A DNA stretch of 64,000 bases from MGBC120314 sp051880495 (GTDB taxonomy: Bacteria; Bacillota; Clostridia; Lachnospirales; Lachnospiraceae), in NCBI GenBank assembly GCA_051880495.1, contig JBJEOB010000009.1, positions 1 to 64,000 of the forward strand, written 5' to 3'. Positions 34,817 through 44,175 of the stretch are shown here, piece after piece. Each line of letters starts with the position of its first letter. Position 1 is the stretch's first letter. The notes beneath the pieces are model-generated. The model was not told the DNA's origin. It did not search any database and was given only the letters and a program-made list of their open reading frames with translations. The translations under genes and the position numbers were made by a program.

Positions 34817-36301
34817 CTAAAAGTTGAAATAAACAAACGGATTATATGTACCGCGTACCAGATATCCGATGCTTATCAGACACACACATATGAGAAAAAT
34901 GGTTTCAAGTACAGATAATACCTTTTCATTAAACCCTGACTTCTTAATTGCTCCTATTACAGGGAAACTTCCTATTATACCAATCAAAAACAAAAACTTA
35001 TAATTCCATAAATAGAATCCGGCATATCCCGAATCGGCAGCGGCACCATGTCCTATCAGTACTCCATAATATTTAATTGCCTGTGCCAGATTATCAGCCC
35101 TGAACATAATATCACCAATTCCAACCAGAATTAAGGTTCTGATTACCCTGAGAACGGCTGCCACTTTATTTGTACTTAAATGATATTTTTCATCCGTTGC
35201 TTTTAACCTGTTTTTAAAAACGATTGGAAGAATTAAAAACAATCCGTGATAAATACCAAACAAAATAAATGACCATTCCGCGCCATGCCAGATACCTGTC
35301 AAAATCCACACAATTGCTGTTGCTGTCACGGTAACAATCGTTTTAGAAGCATTTTTACCCCATTTCTTTTTGGTGTATTCTCTCAGCTTATTCATAAATT
35401 CAGTACGCATAACAGGGTACATCACATAATCCCTGAACCATGTTCCAAGAGAAATATGCCATCTTCTCCAATATTCCGTTATGGACTGTGACAGATACGG
35501 ATAATTAAAGTTTTCATCAAACCTGAAGCCAAACATACGTCCAAGGCCTATTGCCATATCTGAATAACCTGAAAAATCAAAATATAACTGAATCATATAC
35601 GCAAACATTCCAACATATGCCATTGATGTTGAAAGCTGGCCGTTTTCACACAACTCAAACGCTTTATCCGCCACTATGGCAATATTATTGGAAATAATTA
35701 CTTTCTTTCCAAGACCGTAAATAAATCGGTATATGCCCTCGGTTACATCATCAAAAGTCTCTTTTCTTGTTTCAATATCCTCACTTACAACACTGTATCT
35801 TACAATAGGTCCCGCTACAAGCTGTGGAAACATCGAAATATACAGGGCAACATTTAACAGACTTTTCTGTGCCTTACAGCTTTGATAATAAACATCATAC
35901 ACATACGACAATATTTCAAAGATGAAGAACGAAATACCTATAGGAAGGGCAATATTCAATACAATGTCATTATTATTAAACAATAAACCAAGATTCCTGG
36001 TTACAAATGACAGATACTTGAAAATAAACAAAAGTCCGAGATTACATACCACAAGAAAAACCAGGTATTTTTTTCTCGTCTTTCCTTCCTTTTGATCCAT
36101 TATGATGCATAATTTCCAATTAAGTACAATAAAAACGCACATGACGAATACAAATACAGGTTCGCCCCATGCATAAAAGATAAGACTTGCAATTAATAAT
36201 ACTATATTGCGATACATTCTGCCTTTGAATACCGGATTATAATATATCAGTAACACAAGCGGCAGAAAAAGGAACATAAAAACTGATGACGAAAAAACCA
36301 T
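34817..36301 (-). CDS. MBOAT O-acyltransferase, second copy
   Basis: Polytopic membrane acyltransferase of 494 residues, paralogous to that at 18881-20308. Motifs are YWRRWHISLGTWFRDYVMYP and LTGIWHGAEWSF (catalytic His near 337). It has an extra charged cytosolic stretch (NKLREYTKKKWGKNASKT) not seen in the first copy. It probably hands acyl groups to the AlgX-like protein encoded two genes on. A 48-bp gap to the upstream GT2 gene is the largest in the operon. Confidence 0.9.
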   Translation of the reverse strand: MVFSSSVFMFLFLPLVLLIYYNPVFKGRMYRNIVLLIASLIFYAWGEPVFVFVMCVFIVLNWKLCIIMDQKEGKTRKKYLVFLVVCNLGLLFIFKYLSFVTRNLGLLFNNNDIVLNIALPIGISFFIFEILSYVYDVYYQSCKAQKSLLNVALYISMFPQLVAGPIVRYSVVSEDIETRKETFDDVTEGIYRFIYGLGKKVIISNNIAIVADKAFELCENGQLSTSMAYVGMFAYMIQLYFDFSGYSDMAIGLGRMFGFRFDENFNYPYLSQSITEYWRRWHISLGTWFRDYVMYPVMRTEFMNKLREYTKKKWGKNASKTIVTVTATAIVWILTGIWHGAEWSFILFGIYHGLFLILPIVFKNRLKATDEKYHLSTNKVAAVLRVIRTLILVGIGDIMFRADNLAQAIKYYGVLIGHGAAADSGYAGFYLWNYKFLFLIGIIGSFPVIGAIKKSGFNEKVLSVLETIFLICVCLISIGYLVRGTYNPFVYFNF

Positions 36302-36349
36302 ACCATACCTTTCTTAACACACACAAATTAACATTTCACTAGTATACAA

Positions 36350-37282
36350 TTATTTTTTTTCTTTTGCAATATAAATCGGGCGGTTCTTCGTCTCAAGGTA
36401 TGTCTTTGCAAGATACTGTCCGAGAATTCCTATGCAGAATAACTGTATACCGCTAAACAGCGTAATAATACATACCAGGGACGGCCATCCGAATGCCGAG
36501 CCTCCGAATAAAAGCTGTCTTACAATAACAAAAATAATAGCCAGTACGGAAAAAGCGCACATAAATACGCCAAGCCATGATGCAAATGTAAGCGGCAGTG
36601 TAGAAAAGCCTATAATACCCTCAAGAGAATACTTAAACAGTTTCCAGAAAGACCATTTAGTCTCGCCGGCAACACGCTCTTCATTTTCATATTCGAGCCA
36701 TTTGGTATTAAAACCTACCCAGCCGAAAATACCTTTGGTAAATCTGTTATTTTCAGACATTGAAAGTATGGCATCAACCACAACTCTTTTCATAAGTCTG
36801 TAATCCCTTGCACCATCTACCAGATCCACATCAGACATAATATTCATAATCTTATAAAACTGTCTGGCAAAAAATGAACGGATTGGCGGTTCACCTTTTC
36901 TCGTTACCCTTCGCGTTGCAACACTGTCATATCCTTCCTCTTTAATGGCAAGGTACATTTCCATCAGAAGCTTTGGAGGATCCTGAAGGTCAGCATCCAT
37001 AAGCACGGCATAATCTCCTGTAGAAGCTTCAAGCCCTGCATAGATTGCAGCCTCCTTGCCAAAATTCCTGCTGAATGAAACATAGTGGACACGGCTGTCG
37101 CCTTGGGCATATAATTTAATCGTCTTTAGTGTGTCGTCCTTTGAACCGTCATCAACAAAAATAAATTCAAATTCTACATCTTTTGCTTTAAATTCTTCTG
37201 CAACACGGCATATTTCCTTATAAAAATAAGGCAGTGCCTCCTGTTCATTATAACATGGTACGATAGCTGATATAAGCTCCAT
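36350..37282 (-). CDS. Polyprenyl-phosphate glycosyltransferase (GtrB/DPM1-like GT2)
   Basis: A 310-residue GT2 enzyme that likely loads a sugar onto undecaprenyl phosphate. It has SAIVPCYNEQEALP, EFIFVDDGSKDDTL, the metal-binding LMDADLQDPP near residue 99, and two C-terminal TM helices (about 233-257 and 268-292). Such enzymes supply sugars for modification outside the membrane, consistent with the acyltransferases around it. No GtrA flippase is adjacent. Confidence 0.87.
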   Translation of the reverse strand: MELISAIVPCYNEQEALPYFYKEICRVAEEFKAKDVEFEFIFVDDGSKDDTLKTIKLYAQGDSRVHYVSFSRNFGKEAAIYAGLEASTGDYAVLMDADLQDPPKLLMEMYLAIKEEGYDSVATRRVTRKGEPPIRSFFARQFYKIMNIMSDVDLVDGARDYRLMKRVVVDAILSMSENNRFTKGIFGWVGFNTKWLEYENEERVAGETKWSFWKLFKYSLEGIIGFSTLPLTFASWLGVFMCAFSVLAIIFVIVRQLLFGGSAFGWPSLVCIITLFSGIQLFCIGILGQYLAKTYLETKNRPIYIAKEKK

Positions 37283-37293
37283 ATGTATGCCTC

Positions 37294-38358
37294 CTATTTT
37301 CCCCTGAAAAGTTTGGACTTAACAAATCCAAGTACATAATCAAATAAAATACACAACCCTGTGACTGCTGCAAGGATTACCGTCCAGTAAACCCAGTAAA
37401 GAACCGATTCCCTGCTATATTCAAACGTCATATGAAAAAAATAATATGACTTTTCAAGATACTTAATAAAAATAAAATGAAGCGCCATTATGGTGTAAGT
37501 ATGTTTTCCAACAATACTGAATACCCTGGTAAATTTAAACTTCTCAATATATCTGCATATCCACAAAAAAATTATGGTTCCGGTAAGTGCTGCCATAAGA
37601 AACCACATTGCACCTACTATTCCGCTATAGCCATAATCACGTATGGACATATTTATCGGCTTTGCTATTTCTGTGAGCACGCAGTACACAAGTCCTGCAA
37701 GTATAACAAACACCGGACTGAACCGGCTTTTATTTTCATCACTGTAGTAACTCATCTGACCAAGAAATGCACCCAAAAGCATAAACAACGCACTGGCAAA
37801 TGCAGTATCAATGCTCCACGGAAGCAGATACGGACAATAGCTAAAACCGATTGTGATTCCTGTAAGAAGCACCGTTATTATGATACGCTTTTTCTTATCG
37901 GCAAGAAAATTTTCCACAAGCAGATAGAAAATAACACACGATACCGCCATTGCCGTAATAAACCACATCGGATTATTGCTTATCAGGAAAAAGAAGGTAT
38001 CATTTCTGGAAAACTCCGCATACAGCGCGCCTCTTGAATATATTGCACCAAGAAGCGGCATAATGATATTCTCTCTTGTAAGCTCATGCTTAATTATTGC
38101 CAGAAAAATATGCTCCGCATACAACAGAAGTGTAAATCCCACATAAGGAATTAAAAGCTGTTTAAGCTTCCTTTTTATATTTTCCCCTGCCGACCTTCCT
38201 GTCTTGTATACATAACCTGAAATAAAGAAGAACAGCGGCATATAAAAAGCAGTTACGGCGTTGCCAAACACAGGAAAACCGCAGCTATGCGAATATAACA
38301 CAAATATAATGCCAATGCCCTTGGCGATGTCCAGAAAATCTAATCTTTTACTCTCCAT
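37294..38358 (-). CDS. Acyltransferase-3 family membrane protein (copy A)
   Basis: A 354-residue polytopic protein that begins RLDFLDIAKGIGIIFVLYSHS, where the His after TM1 is the family's catalytic residue. It has about ten TM segments with the FFFISGYVYKTGR motif. Enzymes of this type O-acetylate surface sugars. It closely parallels the copy at 41248-42297 (shared RLLIPYxxF-like block and NPMWFITAMAVSC), suggesting duplication within the operon. Confidence 0.86.
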   Translation of the reverse strand: MESKRLDFLDIAKGIGIIFVLYSHSCGFPVFGNAVTAFYMPLFFFISGYVYKTGRSAGENIKRKLKQLLIPYVGFTLLLYAEHIFLAIIKHELTRENIIMPLLGAIYSRGALYAEFSRNDTFFFLISNNPMWFITAMAVSCVIFYLLVENFLADKKKRIIITVLLTGITIGFSYCPYLLPWSIDTAFASALFMLLGAFLGQMSYYSDENKSRFSPVFVILAGLVYCVLTEIAKPINMSIRDYGYSGIVGAMWFLMAALTGTIIFLWICRYIEKFKFTRVFSIVGKHTYTIMALHFIFIKYLEKSYYFFHMTFEYSRESVLYWVYWTVILAAVTGLCILFDYVLGFVKSKLFRGK

Positions 38359-38375
38359 AATTTCCCCAAATCACA

Positions 38376-39194
38376 TTATTTTCTGAGCAGGATTTTGATA
38401 TAAGGAGTGATGGAGCGCACAATCGCCACATCAAGACCAAAATTCTTTCTCAGATACCTGAACCAGTCCTTAAACGGAAGTCCCTTAGGACTTTCCTTTA
38501 ATTTAAGACGCCTTCCTATAGGAAGCGACGCATCCTGCCATGTACAAGACGTCGGGTTATCATTGCAGACACCGACAAACCTGTGAAACACATTTATTTT
38601 ATAACCCAGCCTCTTAATTGTAAAACCATAGTCAAAATCACCCATGCTGTGTGAATAATGAGGATCAGTTGCTCCCGCCTTCATAAAAATTTCATTCGGA
38701 ATAAACACACAGTTTGCATTAAATGTATCGCACATAACATCCGGTTCATCCGGTCCGACCGTCCTGAGCTTGAGGCTCTTTCTGCCATTATAACAGATTC
38801 CGCCATAGCTTAGTTCATCGTCCGCAGAGCACGTTGCTCCGACAAGCACACGATTCTGTCCTGACAGGTTCTCTGCCATTTCATCAAAAATACCCGGATA
38901 AAAATCAACGTCATCATTTACCATCACATAATATTCGGCATCCTTAATGTTTTCTTTTGCATATTCCATGCCGCGGTTCATGCCGCCGTTCCAGAAAAGT
39001 CCGCCTGTGCCGGTTATAACATGGGCATCCGGAACAATCTCACAAACCGCCTCGACCGTACCGTCTGTGCTTTTATCATCAACAACGACGAACTCAAGCA
39101 AAAGCTTCTTCGTACCTTCTTTAAGCGATTTAATACATTTGGTCGTTTTCTCTTTTCTATTAAAACAAGTTAAAATAATTACTGCTTTTTCCAT
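38376..39194 (-). CDS. GT2 glycosyltransferase
   Basis: A 273-residue soluble glycosyltransferase with a GT-A fold: VIILTCFNRKEKTTKCI, FVVVDDKSTDGTVEAV, GGLFWNGGMNRGMEYA and the DxD-like VNDDVDFYPG near residue 95. It resembles rhamnosyl/galactosyl-type GT2 proteins. ATG 39194 with AGGAT upstream is preferred over an upstream TTG. The gene overlaps the end of the preceding acyltransferase gene by 16 bp. Confidence 0.87.
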   Translation of the reverse strand: MEKAVIILTCFNRKEKTTKCIKSLKEGTKKLLLEFVVVDDKSTDGTVEAVCEIVPDAHVITGTGGLFWNGGMNRGMEYAKENIKDAEYYVMVNDDVDFYPGIFDEMAENLSGQNRVLVGATCSADDELSYGGICYNGRKSLKLRTVGPDEPDVMCDTFNANCVFIPNEIFMKAGATDPHYSHSMGDFDYGFTIKRLGYKINVFHRFVGVCNDNPTSCTWQDASLPIGRRLKLKESPKGLPFKDWFRYLRKNFGLDVAIVRSITPYIKILLRK

Positions 39195-40219
39195 GATAAA
39201 ATCCTGTTTCCAATCCAATCAATTATTACATCTTCTGCCCTGCCGAAAATCAGCTTTCTTAACGCTTCCAGAATACTTGCTGCCGCAAATGTTGCCACTG
39301 TTACTGCAAGCATAATAAGTATGCGGTATGGCGCATCAGCAAATTCCGTCATAAACGGGAATACACCGTTTAATATCCATTTAACCCCATCCTCCAGAAC
39401 ATAAACGGCAATTATATTGGCTGAAAGCATATTTATAAGCTTACTGCTCATTTTAAACTGCATAAAGATAAGCAGTAAAATCACTGCCTGAGCAGCCGTA
39501 AACACGCTGTTGTCACGCGCATAGTAGTACGCCGTACTGTCTGTTGCATGGTAAACAATAAAATTCAGAGCATAATTAACAGCAACGACTGATGCAAATA
39601 ATGCCCACAGACGAGAAAGACTAATCTTCTCATCCTTATGGTACATTCCTATATATCTTCCGATTATATACGCAAGAATCATATTTACAATACCTTTACC
39701 GCCATCGCCCGTCTGGTCGAAGAAGAAAACCGTAGGCATCAGAAGGTAAATAAAGCCAGCATAGATAATCAGTTTTTTATGCGTTTTCTTATCTGCTTTG
39801 TTCAGATAATCGTTAATAAACGGGCTTAGTATGCACAATGCAAAATAAGCCGCAATAAACCAGTATGCATGTGATGCAAACGGAATAAAACATTTAACCA
39901 GCTCCTTTATTGTTACTGCCCGCTGAGGCATTGACGGAAAACTAACAAATCCCGTCACAACTAACTGGCAAAGGCTCCATACAATCATCATTATATCAAT
40001 TTTTACGAGCTTTTTAAAATTCAGATTAATCCCAAAATATCCTGATAACAGTATAAATCCCGTAACGCCGATATTACCGAGAACATTTACCAGAATACCG
40101 ACATGCGTATTAAACGTACCTGTTCCGGTTCCGAAAGAATGCATGAGCACTATCAGACAAATGCATATTATTCTGTATAATTCAAAATTGGACTGTCGTT
40201 TTAATCCGGAAGTACCCAT
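39179..40219 (-). CDS. Acyltransferase-3 family membrane protein (copy B)
   Basis: A 346-residue membrane protein beginning NFELYRIICICLIVLMHSFG, with the TM1 His typical of acyltransferase 3. The loop FILLSGYFGINLNFKKLVK and about ten hydrophobic segments follow. It resembles the Clostridium/Streptococcus type used on capsule or exopolysaccharide and is not closely similar to the other three copies. Its end overlaps the GT2 gene. Confidence 0.85.
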   Translation of the reverse strand: MGTSGLKRQSNFELYRIICICLIVLMHSFGTGTGTFNTHVGILVNVLGNIGVTGFILLSGYFGINLNFKKLVKIDIMMIVWSLCQLVVTGFVSFPSMPQRAVTIKELVKCFIPFASHAYWFIAAYFALCILSPFINDYLNKADKKTHKKLIIYAGFIYLLMPTVFFFDQTGDGGKGIVNMILAYIIGRYIGMYHKDEKISLSRLWALFASVVAVNYALNFIVYHATDSTAYYYARDNSVFTAAQAVILLLIFMQFKMSSKLINMLSANIIAVYVLEDGVKWILNGVFPFMTEFADAPYRILIMLAVTVATFAAASILEALRKLIFGRAEDVIIDWIGNRILSWKKQ

Positions 40220-40238
40220 CTTTTGCTCCTTTCAAATA

Positions 40239-41228
40239 TTAACAGAGTTTTTTAATAAGTTTTGCGCACGGATTCTCCACCAAATGGTACAAAAGCACTG
40301 CACATACAACTGACAGCGTAACAGCCATGACAAGGTAAGGTGCGCCGGTAACGTTAAAATAATCAAGTATCTCAATTACCGGCAGATGGACAAGATACAA
40401 ATCAAAGCTGTATCTTCCCAGAAGCTTAATGCCTGAAACAACTTTCTTATTACCGATTGAGAAGTCCGTAAACACTGTAATCGCCAGTGCCGCAAGCAGT
40501 CCCCACAGCATTCTGTTATACCAGTTAATCCCTATAAATCCTGCAAGAAGAACGCTTAAAACCTTCAGGAAATTTTTCTGTCTGCCTTCACGGTATGCAT
40601 ACCATGCACAGATACCCATGGCAAATGTATTGAGGCTGTAAATAGGATTGTCCACACCAAGCATTTCAGGATTTGCTGCTCCGACTGCGGCAAAAAACAT
40701 CTGCGCCGCCTTTGAAAATACAAATGACGCCGGTATCATCACAAGCATAAAAACAAGTGATTTATTGTAATTATTTATTACCTTCTTAATGAAAGGTGCC
40801 ACGATATAGAAGAAAACAAAGCAGCTTATTGTCCACAAACCCCACAGATTATTCCAGTATCCGTAATCATTTGACGGAAGCCACGTGTTAAGACATAAGA
40901 AATAACGCAGCCATCCGATATGGGCATATGTGTCAGCCGGCATTATTTTAAACACGCAGCCCCACAGCACGATTCCGACTGTTATAATAAAATAATAAGC
41001 CGGTATTATTCTTGAAACCCTTTTAATATAATATTCTTTGAGCGATTTGCTTCTTTCGAGCGAACTGAATATCAAAAATCCGCTCATCACAAAGAATATG
41101 CTTACTCCGTAACTTCCGTTGGTAAGAACATCGCATACCGAACGCGGAAGCTGCGGAACAAATATGAACAGGTGAATGGAAAATACCATCAACGCTGCTA
41201 TTATTCTTAAAATGTCAAATATAATCAT
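40239..41228 (-). CDS. Acyltransferase-3 (OafA-like) membrane protein (copy C)
   Basis: A 329-residue OafA-type protein with IFDILRIIAALMVFSIHLFI, FFVMSGFLIFSSLERSKSLK, YYIKRVSRIIPAYYF and the C-terminal YLVHLPVIEILDYF. These are the hallmarks of the OafA/YrhL branch, including the RxxR-like RVSRI loop. It likely O-acetylates a surface sugar. ATG 41228 is chosen for GAGGGAG upstream; the frame is open further. Confidence 0.87.
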   Translation of the reverse strand: MIIFDILRIIAALMVFSIHLFIFVPQLPRSVCDVLTNGSYGVSIFFVMSGFLIFSSLERSKSLKEYYIKRVSRIIPAYYFIITVGIVLWGCVFKIMPADTYAHIGWLRYFLCLNTWLPSNDYGYWNNLWGLWTISCFVFFYIVAPFIKKVINNYNKSLVFMLVMIPASFVFSKAAQMFFAAVGAANPEMLGVDNPIYSLNTFAMGICAWYAYREGRQKNFLKVLSVLLAGFIGINWYNRMLWGLLAALAITVFTDFSIGNKKVVSGIKLLGRYSFDLYLVHLPVIEILDYFNVTGAPYLVMAVTLSVVCAVLLYHLVENPCAKLIKKLC

Positions 41229-41247
41229 ACTTTCTCCCTCAAAGATG

Positions 41248-42297
41248 CTACAAAAACTTCTTTGGCACCTTAACAAATCTTGTGAGCACCTCGTAAATAA
41301 TTAGACTTCCCGCAATTCCCACAATAAAACGAATCATGAAAAATCCGCCCCAGTTAAGCAGGCTGTCAAGATGAAGTTTCCCAAGTACACTTACCATCAT
41401 TGAAATAATAGTCATATGTAATGCAAGGATAATCAATGTATTCTGACCCACATAAGAAAAAGCTTTGTTCAATATGTCAAGGTCTGCCAACCACACACTT
41501 ATCCACAAAACAATAACGCTTCCTAATGTACCAAGCATAATGTACACTGTCATAAATCTGCCATAATCCTGTATCGCCATATTCGCTGAGCCGTTAAGGA
41601 AATGAAGCAGTGCAAATAACAGGACACATACCGGCATAAGCCAGTACATTTTCTTTGTCTTTTCAACAAGCCCTTGCTTCCTTGCGCACATTCCAATAAG
41701 CATAAATACCGCTCCGAGAATACCCATTTCCGCACTCCACGGAAGATAAACAGTGAGAAAACGGCACAGACACCAGCTAATAGTACACAGCACAACCGCT
41801 GAGGCAATTATCTTTTTGATGTCATACTTATGCTTTAATACAAAATAAACAACAAAATAAAAGACTGCCGATGCCACAGCCATCGCCGTCAAAAACCACA
41901 ACGGACCGTTTCCAAAGACAAATCCCTCGAAATTATCCTCTGTGGGAACATTTTTATATAGCAGTGCTGAGGAATAAACGAATCCCAAAAATCCGCCAAG
42001 ACCTGCTTTCACCGTAAATGTGTGCGTCAGTATAAGCTTGAGAATATACTTAACGTACAGAATAATATTGTAAATAAAATACGGCACCAGAAGTCTTTTT
42101 ACCCTTTTTGCCACCATACTGCCATATGTTATGTCAGTTTTTTTATTAATATCATACAGAAAGCCTGAAATCAGAAAGAACAGCGGAATGTGAACCGAAC
42201 CGCAGAACGGTACATACTCATGCTCGATATGTCCCATGACCACAAGCATGATTCCTATTCCCTTGGCTATATCTATATAATCAAATCTTCGTTCCAT
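41248..42297 (-). CDS. Acyltransferase-3 family membrane protein (copy D)
   Basis: A 349-residue polytopic protein starting RFDYIDIAKGIGIMLVVMGH with the catalytic-type His. It has IPLFFLISGFLYDINKKTD and NGPLWFLTAMAVASAVFYF. It is paralogous to copy A, with the same length, order of motifs and IQDYG/IRDYG segment. Two related enzymes may acylate different positions or sugars of one repeat unit. Confidence 0.86.
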   Translation of the reverse strand: MERRFDYIDIAKGIGIMLVVMGHIEHEYVPFCGSVHIPLFFLISGFLYDINKKTDITYGSMVAKRVKRLLVPYFIYNIILYVKYILKLILTHTFTVKAGLGGFLGFVYSSALLYKNVPTEDNFEGFVFGNGPLWFLTAMAVASAVFYFVVYFVLKHKYDIKKIIASAVVLCTISWCLCRFLTVYLPWSAEMGILGAVFMLIGMCARKQGLVEKTKKMYWLMPVCVLLFALLHFLNGSANMAIQDYGRFMTVYIMLGTLGSVIVLWISVWLADLDILNKAFSYVGQNTLIILALHMTIISMMVSVLGKLHLDSLLNWGGFFMIRFIVGIAGSLIIYEVLTRFVKVPKKFL

Positions 42298-42310
42298 AAA
42301 TCACCTGTTA

Positions 42311-43141
42311 TTAAAGCTTCACTACCTCTAAAGGAATATTTCCAAGTCTTGACGCCATCAGTGAAAATGTGCTGTTAAAACTTCCAAGAATCTTTTCACC
42401 TGCAGACAGGCAAAGCATTTCAACATATGCATCTTCAATGCCCTTTCTGCTGTTTCTGTCAAGTGTCTTGTTCTTAAAGGTAATTATTTTCTCTCCGAAC
42501 AAATCAACTAACTGCTTTTCCGTTGCCGTATCATCTGTTGCAACGTAAAAGTAAGTGTCACCATTCGCCTTAAGCTCATCCTGCATCTTCTGAATAAATA
42601 GTTCGAGCGGACTGTTTTTTATCGCATCAATATGGTCGGTTCTTCTTATATGAACGCCAACAAGCCTCCTGCCCCGCGCTGCCTTTATGACCGCATCCTT
42701 ATGCTCTTTTATGGATTCCTTCGGCGTTATAAAATCAAATGCATGTTCAATACTGTAAATATCACAGAAAGGATTGGTTGCTTTGACATACACCACATCA
42801 TGTTTTTCACATTCCGCTATAACCCCATCCATTCCTTTTTCATTATACAGATTCATAATATCGTCACACTCAAAGAATCTGCCGGCCCGGGAACGGTATT
42901 TTTTCTTAATCAGGTTTCCACGAATCTGTCCAAAAAAACTGCCCTTATATCCGTATTCAGTAATCTCAATGCATTTTACATCAGCCGGAAGCTTAAAAAG
43001 TGCATTCATCGGTGCGCCAAGAACAGTTTCTTCCTTCCATATGACCACAAGTTCTCTGTTAAGTTTTTTTGCAATATGATACGCGCTCGCCAAAGCAATA
43101 AATCTGTTGCCAAGACCCGCGCATGGTTCAACAATAATCAT
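42311..43141 (-). CDS. Fucosyltransferase-like protein (HxRRxD motif)
   Basis: A 276-residue protein with the N-terminal GLGNRFIALASAYHIAKKLN loop and VGVHIRRTDHIDAIKNSP near residue 164. The HIRR-D motif and CAGLGN loop characterise GDP-fucose-dependent fucosyltransferases (alpha-1,2/alpha-1,6 superfamily including GT11, GT23 and NodZ). A third peptide (ILGSFNSTFSLMASRLG) also fits. GDP-fucose synthase in the same operon supports this. Acceptor unknown. Confidence 0.78.
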   Translation of the reverse strand: MIIVEPCAGLGNRFIALASAYHIAKKLNRELVVIWKEETVLGAPMNALFKLPADVKCIEITEYGYKGSFFGQIRGNLIKKKYRSRAGRFFECDDIMNLYNEKGMDGVIAECEKHDVVYVKATNPFCDIYSIEHAFDFITPKESIKEHKDAVIKAARGRRLVGVHIRRTDHIDAIKNSPLELFIQKMQDELKANGDTYFYVATDDTATEKQLVDLFGEKIITFKNKTLDRNSRKGIEDAYVEMLCLSAGEKILGSFNSTFSLMASRLGNIPLEVVKL

Positions 43142-43152
43142 CTATTTTCCTC

Positions 43153-44160
43153 TTAACCAACAGGCTGTTTTAATATCTTTCTCTTAATTCTTCCAAGCTT
43201 ACCACGCATTATCCAGTACCATCGTACCATGACTGCCCTTATGGCAGGCTTCTGATTCTTATACATGCCCTCCATGTAAATCTTGTCTCCGCCAATGAAA
43301 TGAAGACTGTATGTCGGAAGAAGACTTTTGTCTGATTTATTTACATAGTGCGGATATCCGTCGCGATATACTATTTTCTTGATTGTTGTAAGTTTACTTA
43401 CAACGCACTCGCCACGAAGATAATTCTCTTCACCGCTGATTGGACCGCTGAATACAAATCCATCCTTATCAGGCACCAGAAGATTTAAGACAGTTCCCTT
43501 TGGTCTTTGCTTCTGCCACAGATAAAATAACGTCATCTCGCAGATTCCGCCCGGAATACCATATTTCTGATGTGCATCCCACTTCGGTCGAAGGACATCC
43601 TCCATATGATTCTCAAAAATATCTATACAGTAATCCAAAAAATCAGACAATGCTTCTAATTTAAAATATGATAATCCGACATTGGCCGCCCATCGGAACT
43701 CATTTGGTATCTTAAGAGCCTCCATATCCTGTGCCTTTGGGATTTCCATGGCAGCATCACAATTAAGAAAAGGTTCGTATGATGCAAAATCAAGATATAC
43801 CAGAATGTCACTGTCTAACACAACGCATTCTGTATAACCGTTTCTTTTAAGATATTCCTCAAAGAGAAAAAATCTCTTGTATATACTAAGTGACCAGGTA
43901 TATGGGTAAGACGACCAGTTCTTAAATACGCTGCAGAACTTTTCAAGCTTCTCATTCTTAAATTCATTTACATGATGCCACTCCTTACACCATGTACTGT
44001 TAGCCTCATCCCCGATAAGAACAACCTTATCATTATATTTGCATGCCTGATCTACACAGAATCGTAAGTATTCCTGGTTTTTCCTGCCGCCTGTCTGTGG
44101 TTTGGCATTAGATTCATGGTGAATCAACACCGGTAATACTCTCTTGTTCTCCTGCATCAT
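43153..44160 (-). CDS. Putative GT-A glycosyltransferase, acceptor unknown
   Basis: A 335-residue soluble protein with a nucleotide-sugar type DxD (VVLDSDILVYLDF) near residue 116. The N-terminal VLPVLIHHESNAKPQTGGRK, then FCVDQACKYNDKVVLIGDE, resembles capsular or glycan GT-A enzymes. The central PGGICEMTLFYLWQ block and a C-terminal basic segment are also visible. I do not recognise the exact family. It lies 11 bp before the fucosyltransferase-like gene. Confidence 0.6.
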   Translation of the reverse strand: MMQENKRVLPVLIHHESNAKPQTGGRKNQEYLRFCVDQACKYNDKVVLIGDEANSTWCKEWHHVNEFKNEKLEKFCSVFKNWSSYPYTWSLSIYKRFFLFEEYLKRNGYTECVVLDSDILVYLDFASYEPFLNCDAAMEIPKAQDMEALKIPNEFRWAANVGLSYFKLEALSDFLDYCIDIFENHMEDVLRPKWDAHQKYGIPGGICEMTLFYLWQKQRPKGTVLNLLVPDKDGFVFSGPISGEENYLRGECVVSKLTTIKKIVYRDGYPHYVNKSDKSLLPTYSLHFIGGDKIYMEGMYKNQKPAIRAVMVRWYWIMRGKLGRIKRKILKQPVG

Positions 44161-44175
44161 TTCTACCTCACTTAA

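Noticed and set aside
37477..38037. 186-codon open frame on the plus strand
   Set aside because: It lies entirely antisense to a well-supported acyltransferase gene, is Lys/His/Tyr-rich low-quality sequence, and has no ribosome site.
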